Source of the DNA: a virus
Virus record (IMG/VR): IMGVR_UViG_3300027816_000309
Coordinates: 1 to 29,233 of that record
Direction: 5' to 3' (one strand)
Length of the DNA stretch: 29,233 nt
A program made the position numbers and the translations under genes. The notes beneath the pieces were generated by a model, which ran no database searches, was not told the DNA's origin, and was given only the letters and a program-made list of their open reading frames with translations. Positions 22,154-29,233 of the stretch are shown here, one piece after another. Numbering within the stretch: position 1 is the first letter of the stretch; each line of letters begins with the position of its first letter.

Positions 22154-22498
22154 TTATACCGCCGTCACAGGGTCTGTTCTGTAGCAAAGCAATTTAACAC
22201 TCATTCGATCATTCGATTCCCGAGCATCCGTGACGCGCCAAATATGGCCGCGCCATGTAACCGAATAAAGGTTTTGGTTATCGACGATTTCTTTCGCGTT
22301 TGGGGTGTATCTAATGGTGAGATTTACCAAATCTTGATACACCCTGTATTTTTCGCTGATCTTTAGACTGTTTGCGACTTCAGAAACTTCGGCCCGCGTG
22401 TTAAACCACAAAGTTTGGGCTGTGGTTTGTTGACCAAAACTTGACTGCGAAAAAGTCAAGTTATTGATCGAAATGTTTTCATATCGACGAATCGACAT
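22154..22498 (-). CDS. Head-tail joining (head closure) protein
   Basis: A 114-residue beta-barrel-type protein. It carries the pattern of the SPP1 gp16/lambda FII-like stopper family: SIRRYENISINNLTFSQSSF at the start, strand LVNLTIRYTPNAKEIVDNQN, and LYSVTWRGHIWRVTDARES, where a strand with W-R-G-x-x-W-R-V is the usual ending before the last strands. Location between the connector and the terminator gene supports the role. Its ATG overlaps the connector's stop by one base (TAATG). Confidence 0.77.
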   Translation of the reverse strand: MSIRRYENISINNLTFSQSSFGQQTTAQTLWFNTRAEVSEVANSLKISEKYRVYQDLVNLTIRYTPNAKEIVDNQNLYSVTWRGHIWRVTDARESNDRMSVKLLCYRTDPVTAV

Positions 22499-23166
22499 TA
22501 CATCACCAGCGGTTTATAGGGGCGCAGTAAAGTTGAAACACCAAACGGAATTTCTTTCATTGCAATTTCTGTGGTGTTGCTGCGATTGTTGTACAAATGC
22601 ACAAACAACAACAGGCCAGCTTGTTTGATTACCGGATATTGCGCCAGTGGGTTTGCTGCTGTGGTGTATTCGCAATAGACGGGGCTTGTCATGGCGGTGT
22701 TTAGATTGCTTGGCAAACTTTGCAAAACAATCTTGTTGCCACTGGGGTCATAATAATAGGTGGCAGGGCTAACCGTCACCAAAGCCGGTGGGGTGTCCTG
22801 CGTCCAATATTTAACCGCATTAATCACCACCCCTGGCTGTCCTGGGTTTTGATTTTGGCTTACCTCGGGCAGATCAAGCGTCAACGGTGTGCCGTTTAGC
22901 GACGATGCGTTATACCAAACCCGATATTTGACCGGGAAAATCGACAAGCCGACGAAATCCTCGATGGCTTGTCTTACCGCCAATTCCAGCGACTCAAGAT
23001 AACCATCTTGGGATTGATCTTCAAACAGGTTAAGCTGTTGAGCAATGCTTTCAGTGTCGAGCCATTGGGTGAAAATGTCCCGACTGATCTGCTCGACCTT
23101 CTCATAATTAAACGGATTGCGTGTCGGCGCTCCGTAATTGAGATAACCGACCTGTTCAATGGTCAT
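22498..23166 (-). CDS. Head-tail connector (gp6/phiE125 gp8-like)
   Basis: A 222-residue protein encoded directly after the capsid genes. An all-helical N-terminus (TQWLDTESIAQQLNLFEDQS) precedes a helical pair (GYLESLELAVRQAIEDFVGL) and a beta insertion, then a helical C-terminus (YPVIKQAGLLLFVHLYNNRS, EIPFGVSTLLRPYKPLVM). The closing V-x-x-LLxPY-K is the signature of the HK97 gp6/phiE125 gp8-like adaptor ring that binds under the portal. RBS AGGGGCAAAGC. Confidence 0.85.
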   Translation of the reverse strand: MTIEQVGYLNYGAPTRNPFNYEKVEQISRDIFTQWLDTESIAQQLNLFEDQSQDGYLESLELAVRQAIEDFVGLSIFPVKYRVWYNASSLNGTPLTLDLPEVSQNQNPGQPGVVINAVKYWTQDTPPALVTVSPATYYYDPSGNKIVLQSLPSNLNTAMTSPVYCEYTTAANPLAQYPVIKQAGLLLFVHLYNNRSNTTEIAMKEIPFGVSTLLRPYKPLVM

Positions 23167-23178
23167 GCTTTGCCCCTA

Positions 23179-24195
23179 TTAGGCTGCGCTCATACGAACA
23201 CCGGCAAACGGATCGCGCACCGAGGAAACAACCCGCTTTTCCGCAAACATGGTGATAAATCCAGGCTGCGTTTGTTCAAAGGATTTAATGGTCATCTGCT
23301 CGGTGTCGCCAATCGTCAAGAACCTGGGCCAATTGCCCAGATAGATCGGGAATGCGCTGGTCAGGTACGGATTGGCAATGACCGGGAATCCAAACACATT
23401 GCCAACAGCAGAACCGTCTTTGTCGCCAATCTCAAGGAACAGCGGCAAGCCTTGCAGGTCTTTAAGCTGACGCAAAGTCTGGATCATTGTCGGGGTCATG
23501 TGCCACGCAGTGCCAGGAAGTGCCCAATACTGCGCTGGCAAGGCGTTAACCATGTCCACAACCTTGTTGTAAGTGACCGCAACGCCGCCCAGCGACACGG
23601 TGGCAACAGTGTGGATTCCGTTCGTCATGTTCACGCCCGATGTGCCGTAAGCACTGGCCGCGCCACTGACGTACATATTCAAACCGCGCAGACCATTCTC
23701 GCCGCCCGTGCTGGTGGTGGTCGATCCTGACTGATCGTTGTTTTGCACCATTGATGCGCCTTCAAGCTGGGCAAACTCAAGGGCCAAATCTTCTGCCAAG
23801 GTGGCATCAAGGTTGTTTACATCCGACAGCACAGCGGTGCGAATCGGCATTTGAGCAACAAGAACACGCACAGGCAATTGCCAGATGCTTGTGTCAATAT
23901 TGGGGGAACCGCTGTTTGGGGTGAATGTGTAGCCCCAGGGATTCGTGCTGTTTGCCGCATTACCCGTTTTAGCGACAAACTGAATATCCGATCCAATAAC
24001 CGGAATTTCTCGCGCCATCATACGCAATGGATTTGCGTAACGCAGCGCAGCAAAGGCATCGTCGAAAACGACATTACCACCAACACCCGAACCCGATCCG
24101 GTGATGGCAGATGCTTCGCGCAAATCAATATTGCACTCTTTGCCTTCGTAAATTGCCTGTTTGATACCGTTCAGGATTTTTTCGGTGATGGTCAT
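23179..24195 (-). CDS. Second HK97-fold major capsid protein paralogue (short delta domain)
   Basis: A 338-residue HK97-fold capsid protein. The end (PGFITMFAEKRVVSSVRDPF, AGVR) matches the other capsid gene at 24260-25621, and ALRYANPL, FVAKTGNA, PIRTAVLSDVNNLDA, EFAQLEGASMVQNNDQ and NGLRGL also line up. It lacks the long coiled-coil N-terminus of the other: only about 28 residues precede the shared EASAITGSG, which corresponds to EASALTAGG in its paralogue. It begins 24 bases after the U-tract of a strong terminator, so expression must rely on read-through or antitermination. It may be a minor or second shell subunit, or a decoration of special capsid positions. Confidence 0.85.
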   Translation of the reverse strand: MTITEKILNGIKQAIYEGKECNIDLREASAITGSGSGVGGNVVFDDAFAALRYANPLRMMAREIPVIGSDIQFVAKTGNAANSTNPWGYTFTPNSGSPNIDTSIWQLPVRVLVAQMPIRTAVLSDVNNLDATLAEDLALEFAQLEGASMVQNNDQSGSTTTSTGGENGLRGLNMYVSGAASAYGTSGVNMTNGIHTVATVSLGGVAVTYNKVVDMVNALPAQYWALPGTAWHMTPTMIQTLRQLKDLQGLPLFLEIGDKDGSAVGNVFGFPVIANPYLTSAFPIYLGNWPRFLTIGDTEQMTIKSFEQTQPGFITMFAEKRVVSSVRDPFAGVRMSAA

Positions 24196-24218
24196 GATTT
24201 GTCCGATTTAATTGCTTT

Positions 24219-24246
24219 AAAAAAGGCAGGGGGCGAACCCCCCGCC
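24219..24246 (-). terminator. Strong intrinsic terminator between the two capsid genes
   Basis: On the minus strand GGCGGGGGG-TTCG-CCCCCTGCC forms a 9-bp GC-rich stem (one G-U pair) with a UUCG loop, followed directly by TTTTTTAAAG. This is a textbook Rho-independent terminator, 13 bases after the stop of the first capsid gene. Only 24 bases separate its U-tract from the second capsid ATG, leaving no room for a new promoter. Confidence 0.9.
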
Positions 24247-24259
24247 AAGGGCAACGCAA

Positions 24260-25621
24260 TTAGGTCGCAGTCGCGGTGGAACGATAACGCACACCAGCAA
24301 ACGGATCGCGCACAGATGTTGCCAAACGCTTCTCACCGTAGAAAGTGATGAAGCCGGGCAGCGTCTGATCGTACCGGCGCATGACCATGTTCAGACGGTC
24401 AACGATGGTGTGGAAACGGCTCCAATCGGCAAAGTACATCGGATACAAGCTAGTTGTGCCAGCCGAACCAACGGTGGTTTGCGAGGGCGTGTCCAGATAC
24501 TTGTTAACCACAACGTCAAAGCCAAGCAGTTGACCGACGATGCCATCAACCGACAGACCTTCAATACGATTGAAAATCGGGGCTTTCTGATCGTCAACCA
24601 GCGAACGGATAGCGTTCAGCAGGATTGGGCTAATCACAAACCGAGCCGATTCCGTCCAGTACTGCTGCGGCAGCGCGTAGATCAGATTGATAACATCTTT
24701 GTAGGTGATGTTGTTTGCACCAACGGTGTTGCCGTTTGTGGTGATCTGGTCATACGTTGAAACATTGTGCAAACCGCTAGTCGAGCCAGTGCCGCTTGTG
24801 CCAAATGCCGATGTGCTAAAAGTGCCGCCTGTGTAAGAGGCATTAGCGCCAGGGTATTGATCCAAGCCGCGCAGACCATCAGCGCCACCCGAGGAAACAG
24901 TGCTTCCTGTGCCGGTCTGGTCATTGTTGACGATCATGGAAATGGCTTCTTGCTGGGCGAATTCGGCCAGCATGTCATCCACCACGTTTGCTTCCAAGCC
25001 ATCAATGTCGTCCAGAGCCGCAGTGCGGATCGGGAACTGCACGTTGATATCCTTCAGCACGATTTGCCAAATGCTAGTGTCCTCAGTGGTCGGATTGATG
25101 TTCAGCGTACCGTTGTTCTGGATCGCGTAGCCCCACTGTGCGCCCGCGTTGCCGGTTTTAACCCGGAACTGATAGGACGAACCATCGGTGGCAACGGTGC
25201 GAGACAAGCCGCGCAAGGGATTAGCCAAACGCAGGGCACGGAACACGGGATCGTAAGCAGTCCGACCACCCTTGTTATCGCCGCCAGCAGTCAGGGCAGA
25301 TGCCTCAGACAGATATGCTTGCATTTCGGCTTCGTTGGCAAAAATCTTCAGTTCTTTTTCAAACTGCGATTTGCCGTTCACAACTTGACGCAGTTGCTCA
25401 CGAACCGATTTGTTGACTTCCTTACGGACGCTGGGGCTTGTGCGCTCGATAATAGCGGGCGCTTGCAGGGTGGAAATTTTGGCTTCCAGGGCTGCAACTT
25501 TTTCGGTCAGTTCAGCTTTAGCAGCATCGACTTTGGCTTCAGCAGCCGCAGTGATTTCGCTAATTTTGGCTTCGTTGGAGGCTGCAATAGCGTCCAGCTT
25601 TTCGATGATTTTGTCAGACAT
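24260..25621 (-). CDS. Major capsid protein, HK97 family (with delta domain)
   Basis: A 453-residue HK97-fold major capsid protein. Residues 1-105 form an Ala/Lys/Glu-rich coiled-coil delta (scaffold) domain (SEITAAAEAKVDAAKAELTE...). The likely maturation cleavage region is near EASALTAGGDNKGG (about 106-119). The shell domain follows with RTAYDPVFRALRLANPLRGL, YQFRVKTGNAGAQWGYAI, FPIRTAALDDIDGLEANV, EFAQQEAISMIVNNDQTGTG and a closing PGFITFYGEKRLATSVRDPF. The upstream S78 protease gene supports delta-domain removal. A strong terminator follows the stop, giving a discrete 3' end for this abundant mRNA. A paralogue lies downstream. Confidence 0.93.
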   Translation of the reverse strand: MSDKIIEKLDAIAASNEAKISEITAAAEAKVDAAKAELTEKVAALEAKISTLQAPAIIERTSPSVRKEVNKSVREQLRQVVNGKSQFEKELKIFANEAEMQAYLSEASALTAGGDNKGGRTAYDPVFRALRLANPLRGLSRTVATDGSSYQFRVKTGNAGAQWGYAIQNNGTLNINPTTEDTSIWQIVLKDINVQFPIRTAALDDIDGLEANVVDDMLAEFAQQEAISMIVNNDQTGTGSTVSSGGADGLRGLDQYPGANASYTGGTFSTSAFGTSGTGSTSGLHNVSTYDQITTNGNTVGANNITYKDVINLIYALPQQYWTESARFVISPILLNAIRSLVDDQKAPIFNRIEGLSVDGIVGQLLGFDVVVNKYLDTPSQTTVGSAGTTSLYPMYFADWSRFHTIVDRLNMVMRRYDQTLPGFITFYGEKRLATSVRDPFAGVRYRSTATAT

Positions 25622-25623
25622 GA

Positions 25624-26430
25624 TTAACCTTTCAAACGTGCATTAAGGGCTTGCATCAATTCGCGTTGCTCAAGTGCTTCGAGAATTGCTGCTTCTTCGG
25701 TCACATCCGCATCAAGATCACCTTGATTCGGCGCAGTTTCAAAATCGTTTTTAACAGCCTCACGCTGTTCTAAAACTTTCTTGAAGGTAGATGCGGCTGT
25801 GACCGCATCTTTTTTGGATAGCCCTGCCTCGCGCAGCGCCTTCTCCAAAACTTTAAGATCGGCTGATCCGTCTTGACGGAAAAATTCCAGCTTTTGCACT
25901 TCGGCTGCTGGATTGTTGGGGTACATCACCACGGACACTTCGCGCAAGCCGCCTTTGGTGATTTGAAAATAACCTTCGTCGGCATAATCGCCAGAGGCAG
26001 CGGGCATCACTTCGCCATCTTCTTTAACCCACTGATATTGTTCAGCATACGCGCCAACCGACACGCCGCCAAACATTGCAGGGCTTTCGGTCATGACGTT
26101 ATATAGGTCTGCGCCTTGATTAGTGTTCATGTACAGCCGTCCGGTAGCTGTCATGCCTTCATCGTCAAATGCAAATTCTGTCCATTCGCCAACCGGAATT
26201 TGATCTGCCGAATGATTGACAAACATGGGCAGCGGCCTGCCCAATGAGGTAAATTCCTTTGCCCAATCCATAAAGCCTTCAGGTTTATAGAAAAACCTGC
26301 GACCATCAGCACCCTCACGCGGCCCCCAAGTAGTAACTCGGGCCTCAATCTTTCCGGTCGGTGCTTTTCCGCTTTGTGCGGCCTCTGTTGCTAGTTTGGC
26401 TTCGCACAGGATCAGCATTTGCTTGGTCAT
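25624..26430 (-). CDS. Prohead maturation protease, S78 (HK97) family
   Basis: A 268-residue serine protease that removes the capsid delta domain. The herpes-protease-like fold shows GKIEARVTTWGPREG at the start, the His motif FVNHSADQIPVGEW, the Ser motif FGGVSVGAYAEQY and LREVSVVMYPNNPAA, all typical of HK97 proteases. The C-terminal 80 residues are a charged helical tail (LEKALREAGLSKKDAVTAAS...). GAGGT lies 5 bases before the ATG at 26430, fixing the start even though it overlaps a small upstream ORF by 86 bases. It lies 2 bases from the capsid gene. Confidence 0.9.
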   Translation of the reverse strand: MTKQMLILCEAKLATEAAQSGKAPTGKIEARVTTWGPREGADGRRFFYKPEGFMDWAKEFTSLGRPLPMFVNHSADQIPVGEWTEFAFDDEGMTATGRLYMNTNQGADLYNVMTESPAMFGGVSVGAYAEQYQWVKEDGEVMPAASGDYADEGYFQITKGGLREVSVVMYPNNPAAEVQKLEFFRQDGSADLKVLEKALREAGLSKKDAVTAASTFKKVLEQREAVKNDFETAPNQGDLDADVTEEAAILEALEQRELMQALNARLKG

Positions 26431-26563
26431 GTATTACCTCAACGACTTTGGTTGTATCAATGTCGTATATTGTTTTTGGTGGCCTCCCGCGTTTAGGCGG
26501 CGGGTCAGCATGTGGCTTATATGTTGCCAGGGATGCTACCACTAAACGGAAAATTATGGACAA
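26345..26563 (-). CDS. Small basic ORF with AT-hook-like motif
   Basis: An open frame of up to 72 residues starting at a TTG 2 bases after the portal stop. A GTG at 26542 is another possible start. It contains PPPKRGRPPKTIY, in which the RGRP core with flanking Lys/Pro looks like an AT-hook DNA-binding motif, and ends in a basic tail (NRGRTKRKSTDRKD). The last 86 bases overlap the protease in another frame. There is no clear RBS. The roughly 135-base gap between portal and protease would otherwise be empty, which favours a real small gene. Function unknown. Confidence 0.42.
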   Translation of the reverse strand: MSIIFRLVVASLATYKPHADPPPKRGRPPKTIYDIDTTKVVEVIHDQANADPVRSQTSNRGRTKRKSTDRKD

Positions 26564-26565
26564 TT

Positions 26566-27972
26566 TTATTTGCCAATGTTCATTTTCCGGGTTTGATTGC
26601 CGCCCCCGCCCCCGGTGTCTTGCGGGCTGCTGCCAGGAATTGGTTCCGCTGGTTTTGCGTCATTTTTCAATTCGTCGGCATTATCAATTTTACTCATGCC
26701 CAAATATTCCCGCGCTTCATTTGGTGTCATGATGCCATTCGACACGCCAGATTGAGCAAAATTCATTTGATCCAGCGGCGCACCCTTCAGGAAATTTTTG
26801 GTGTCAAATTCCACATAAAGATTTGGGTAGCCATTAAAAAGCTGCTGCTTTAATTTTTGTTGGACGTTCACCAAAACCGGATACATCGTCGATTTATAGA
26901 ACTCGTCCAGCATCGTTTGCGTGTTGTTGTATTTGCTATCACCCACGCCAACCATGCTTGGCGGCACACCATACACAGCGCAAATCCGCTTCATGGTTTG
27001 CAGCTTTAGGTTTGCCAAATCGGTATCTTGCAAGGTCAAAGGCTTAAGGGCTTCGTATTTCATGCCCTGATCGAGCAGCATCCCCTGTCCGGGTTTGCTC
27101 TTGTCGGTTTTTTGGCTACCGACCATGCTAGACCATGCTTCTTTCAAGCGTGACGCAATTTCTTTATATTTGCTGTCGGGAATCACCTGCTCAGTGATAA
27201 ACAAACCGCTGGGCTTGGCCCCGTTCAGCATGACGTAATTGGCATAAAGATCAATATCCTGATCCAGCCCGACCAACTCAGCAGCCAAAATGCCTTTGTT
27301 AAAACCTGCCGAACCTTGCCAAGCCTGATCCTTAACGTGCATCACCTGATGCGCTGCCAAAGGCTCGTCTTTGCTAAATCCGTAGCTTGGGGTGCTAAGA
27401 CGATAAGACGGATATCGAGCAGGCGTAATCGTGACAGCAATCAACGTGCTGTCTAAGATGTACATTTCCAAAGGTGTTTGCGTGTTGCTATCTTGGTCTT
27501 TCCTCCACCACAAGGTAAAGGCTTCGCCAAGCATTTCATGCCACATCATCCACTGATACCAAAATTCGTATTGGCTTTGGAAGTTATTAGGGTTTTCCAG
27601 TAGCGCCAACACGGATTTGGCTTTTGCTTTGTCCCTTGTGCCAACTTTGTCTGAGCAGATGGCATCGACATATGTGCCATCGTCGGCCTTTGCCATAATC
27701 TTGATTGGCAACTGAGAAATGGCCCGAGCCTTGACGGAAACGCACGACATAACCGTGCTATTGCGCGACAAAAGGCTTGTATCTACCGGCCTGCCTGCAT
27801 CAGTGGTGCTGCTGGTGGTTACATACAGAATCTGGGTGTTTACCGTTGGGCGCTTGTTGTCGCCTTGGTAAACGATATTATTCCCAAGCGCCGTTTGCCC
27901 ATAAAGCGTGTTTGATTCATCCGCTTTTGCAGCTTTACGCTGAAAAATTTCGGGGATACCTGGGATTTTCAT
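26566..27972 (-). CDS. Portal protein, HK97 family
   Basis: A 468-residue portal subunit; twelve form the DNA entry ring of the capsid. Typical segments in order: SRNSTVMSCVSVKARAISQL, the PNNFQSQYEFWYQWMMWHEM wing region, LGEAFTLWWRKD, HVKDQAWQGSAGFNKGILAA, the clip/stem part MLLDQGMKYEALKPLTLQDT, RICAVYGVPPSMVGVGDSKY and a C-terminal NGIMTPNEAREYLGM. A Gly/Pro/Gln tail follows. RBS AAGGA precedes the ATG, 10 bases after the terminase stop. Confidence 0.94.
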   Translation of the reverse strand: MKIPGIPEIFQRKAAKADESNTLYGQTALGNNIVYQGDNKRPTVNTQILYVTTSSTTDAGRPVDTSLLSRNSTVMSCVSVKARAISQLPIKIMAKADDGTYVDAICSDKVGTRDKAKAKSVLALLENPNNFQSQYEFWYQWMMWHEMLGEAFTLWWRKDQDSNTQTPLEMYILDSTLIAVTITPARYPSYRLSTPSYGFSKDEPLAAHQVMHVKDQAWQGSAGFNKGILAAELVGLDQDIDLYANYVMLNGAKPSGLFITEQVIPDSKYKEIASRLKEAWSSMVGSQKTDKSKPGQGMLLDQGMKYEALKPLTLQDTDLANLKLQTMKRICAVYGVPPSMVGVGDSKYNNTQTMLDEFYKSTMYPVLVNVQQKLKQQLFNGYPNLYVEFDTKNFLKGAPLDQMNFAQSGVSNGIMTPNEAREYLGMSKIDNADELKNDAKPAEPIPGSSPQDTGGGGGNQTRKMNIGK

Positions 27973-27981
27973 GATGCGTCC

Positions 27982-29233
27982 TTACAAGGTGCGGAAACCA
28001 AATCCACTCATTGCGGGATGATCTAAGCTGCAATGCATCGCAATGATAAGCGCAATAATACCATCTACTTTTGCACTTTTGTCTGCTTCATTCTTGCGAA
28101 CCTTGACGTTTCCGTTCACATCTATATAAACCTCGCAGTTTCCCAACTGCCAGCCCACGAATGGATTGCCATCATGCTTAATCGCATGTTGCATGATGAG
28201 TTTTTCAACGTGTTTTGACGGGTTGCTAAGTACCGCCATCCCTTGCCCAACCTTTTTGACCGGCAATCCTGAATCGTGCAGCCTTGCAACCAGTGACGCT
28301 GCGTTGTATGCGTCATAGCCAATTTCCGTTACATGATATCGGTTTGATTGCTGGATGATGTAATCGCTGATTTCTCGGTCATCCATCACATTGCCTTCTG
28401 TGATGTGCAAAATGCCCGATTGCCGCGCCACACGGAAAATATCGCCGTAATGTTTTGGGATTAGGGAAAACCCTTCCTCGGGCATAAAGAATTTCCACTC
28501 GGCTTGAAAATCCGTTTCATCGTACCGCTTGAGCGTACACACCGCATTCAGGTCGCGCACGGCTGCTAAGTCAAAGCCAATAAAAACGGATTCTGGCTCC
28601 CGCTGGGTAATGATGTTGCACTTTGGGTCATCCCAATAGTTCCGATCCACCCAGGCGCTATTTGCACTGACGTACAGATTAAGGGTTTTGCACAGGAACT
28701 CATTCAGGGCTGCGGGCTTGTGTTTGGCTTCGTCTGCCCGCTGTGCAATGGCTTCCTCAAACACGCTAATGCCGTGCATGGGGTTTGCCTTCGCCCAGGT
28801 GGTCGGATCGCGCCAATCGTCGCCAGGATCAAGGCTGTAGAGCAGGCCAAACCATCTGGGGTTGTCCTCGGCCTCCCCGGACAGCATCGCTTCCAGCATC
28901 TGCATATCCTCGTAAAACTTGGTTTCCTTTGTAAAGCTGGCGGTGGTGATATAAACCCGCAGCGGGTTTTGACGCGCCACCATGCCCGAAAACAAAACCT
29001 CAATGCTGTTGCGATCAACAATCTGCGCCGCTTCGTCAATGATGGCGCAAGACGGGTTCTTGCCGTCCCCGGTTTTTTTGGTGTCCCTGCTAAGGGCTTC
29101 AAACCGACTTTGGGCATCGCCCAGCTTTGTGATGCGGTTCCTGCTCGGGTTGAACAGCGCAGCCACATCTGGCGGCATTGCATCGACGAAACCTTGTGCC
29201 GCCGTAAACACGATGGATGCTTGGTCGCGATTT
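27982..29233 (-). CDS. Terminase large subunit, C-terminal part (cut by window edge)
   Basis: The frame is open to the right edge (416 residues visible); the N-terminal ATPase part with Walker A is outside the window. Visible: NRDQASIVFTAAQGFVDAMP near the edge, Walker B NPSCAIIDEAA, the coupling motif VYITTASFTKETK, then the RNase H-like nuclease with its first Asp in FIGFDLAAVRDLNAV, a central YDAYNAASLVARL and a C-terminal acidic region VDGIIALIIAMHCSLD. This is the Terminase_1/HK97 type that cuts and pumps DNA. An internal GTG at 29209-29211 is not the real start, because homologous sequence continues upstream. Confidence 0.93.
   Translation of the reverse strand, partial: NRDQASIVFTAAQGFVDAMPPDVAALFNPSRNRITKLGDAQSRFEALSRDTKKTGDGKNPSCAIIDEAAQIVDRNSIEVLFSGMVARQNPLRVYITTASFTKETKFYEDMQMLEAMLSGEAEDNPRWFGLLYSLDPGDDWRDPTTWAKANPMHGISVFEEAIAQRADEAKHKPAALNEFLCKTLNLYVSANSAWVDRNYWDDPKCNIITQREPESVFIGFDLAAVRDLNAVCTLKRYDETDFQAEWKFFMPEEGFSLIPKHYGDIFRVARQSGILHITEGNVMDDREISDYIIQQSNRYHVTEIGYDAYNAASLVARLHDSGLPVKKVGQGMAVLSNPSKHVEKLIMQHAIKHDGNPFVGWQLGNCEVYIDVNGNVKVRKNEADKSAKVDGIIALIIAMHCSLDHPAMSGFGFRTL

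Noticed and set aside
22969-25627. Long plus-strand open frames (up to 286 residues) opposite the capsid genes
   Set aside because: The opposite strand encodes clear HK97 capsid and connector proteins. The antisense frames have no recognisable domains or start signals.

Overview
This window is a piece of a tailed double-stranded DNA phage (or prophage) genome with siphovirus-type, lambda/HK97-like morphogenesis genes. The evidence is a continuous head-to-tail block: terminase, portal, S78 protease, HK97-fold capsid proteins, connectors, tail tube, frameshifted tail chaperones, tape measure, J-like tip and fibres. The GH24 lysozyme, the lambda-type tail tip and a small exported Sec-type protein suggest a Gram-negative host. 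The sequence alone does not identify the host genus. Both window edges cut genes: a gene end at the left and the terminase at the right.

Layout. (1) Positions 1-2355, plus strand: an early/recombination segment. It holds the tail of an unknown gene, a YqaJ/lambda-type exonuclease, a small protein with an SSB-like acidic tip, a Cys-rich exported micro-protein, an inserted HNH/endonuclease VII-type gene, and two unrecognised small proteins. (2) Positions 2347-4014, minus strand: the lysis cassette, with GH24 lysozyme, a GTA-type 3-TM holin and two small membrane proteins. (3) Positions 4050-6728, minus strand: a sugar-modification cassette with a GT2-methyltransferase fusion and a GT2-GT9 enzyme whose GT9 half is split over two overlapping genes. 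(4) Positions 6725-12182, minus strand: five fibre or adhesin-type genes, including a 1088-residue Gly-X-Ser repeat fibre with a C-terminal S74 chaperone. (5) Positions 12192-23166, minus strand: tail tip J, a GNAT acetyltransferase, minor tail proteins, tape measure, G/GT chaperones, tail tube and head-tail connectors. (6) Positions 23179-29233, minus strand: two paralogous major capsid genes separated by a strong intrinsic terminator, then the prohead protease, a small AT-hook-like ORF, portal and terminase.

How it works together. The minus-strand block reads as one late operon from terminase (right) to lysozyme (left). It converges tail-to-tail with the plus-strand early genes at 2347-2355. 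Genes are packed with many ATGA or TAATG overlaps, so translational coupling is likely throughout.

Most worth a second look: an HNH gene inserted at the end of a small gene, flanked by two synonymously diverged copies of that gene's last codons; tandem capsid paralogues with a terminator between them; a fibre with Ser in almost every triplet, coupled to a glycosyltransferase/methyltransferase cassette; the split GT9 enzyme; and a correctly phased G GGA AAC frameshift site in the tail chaperone gene.
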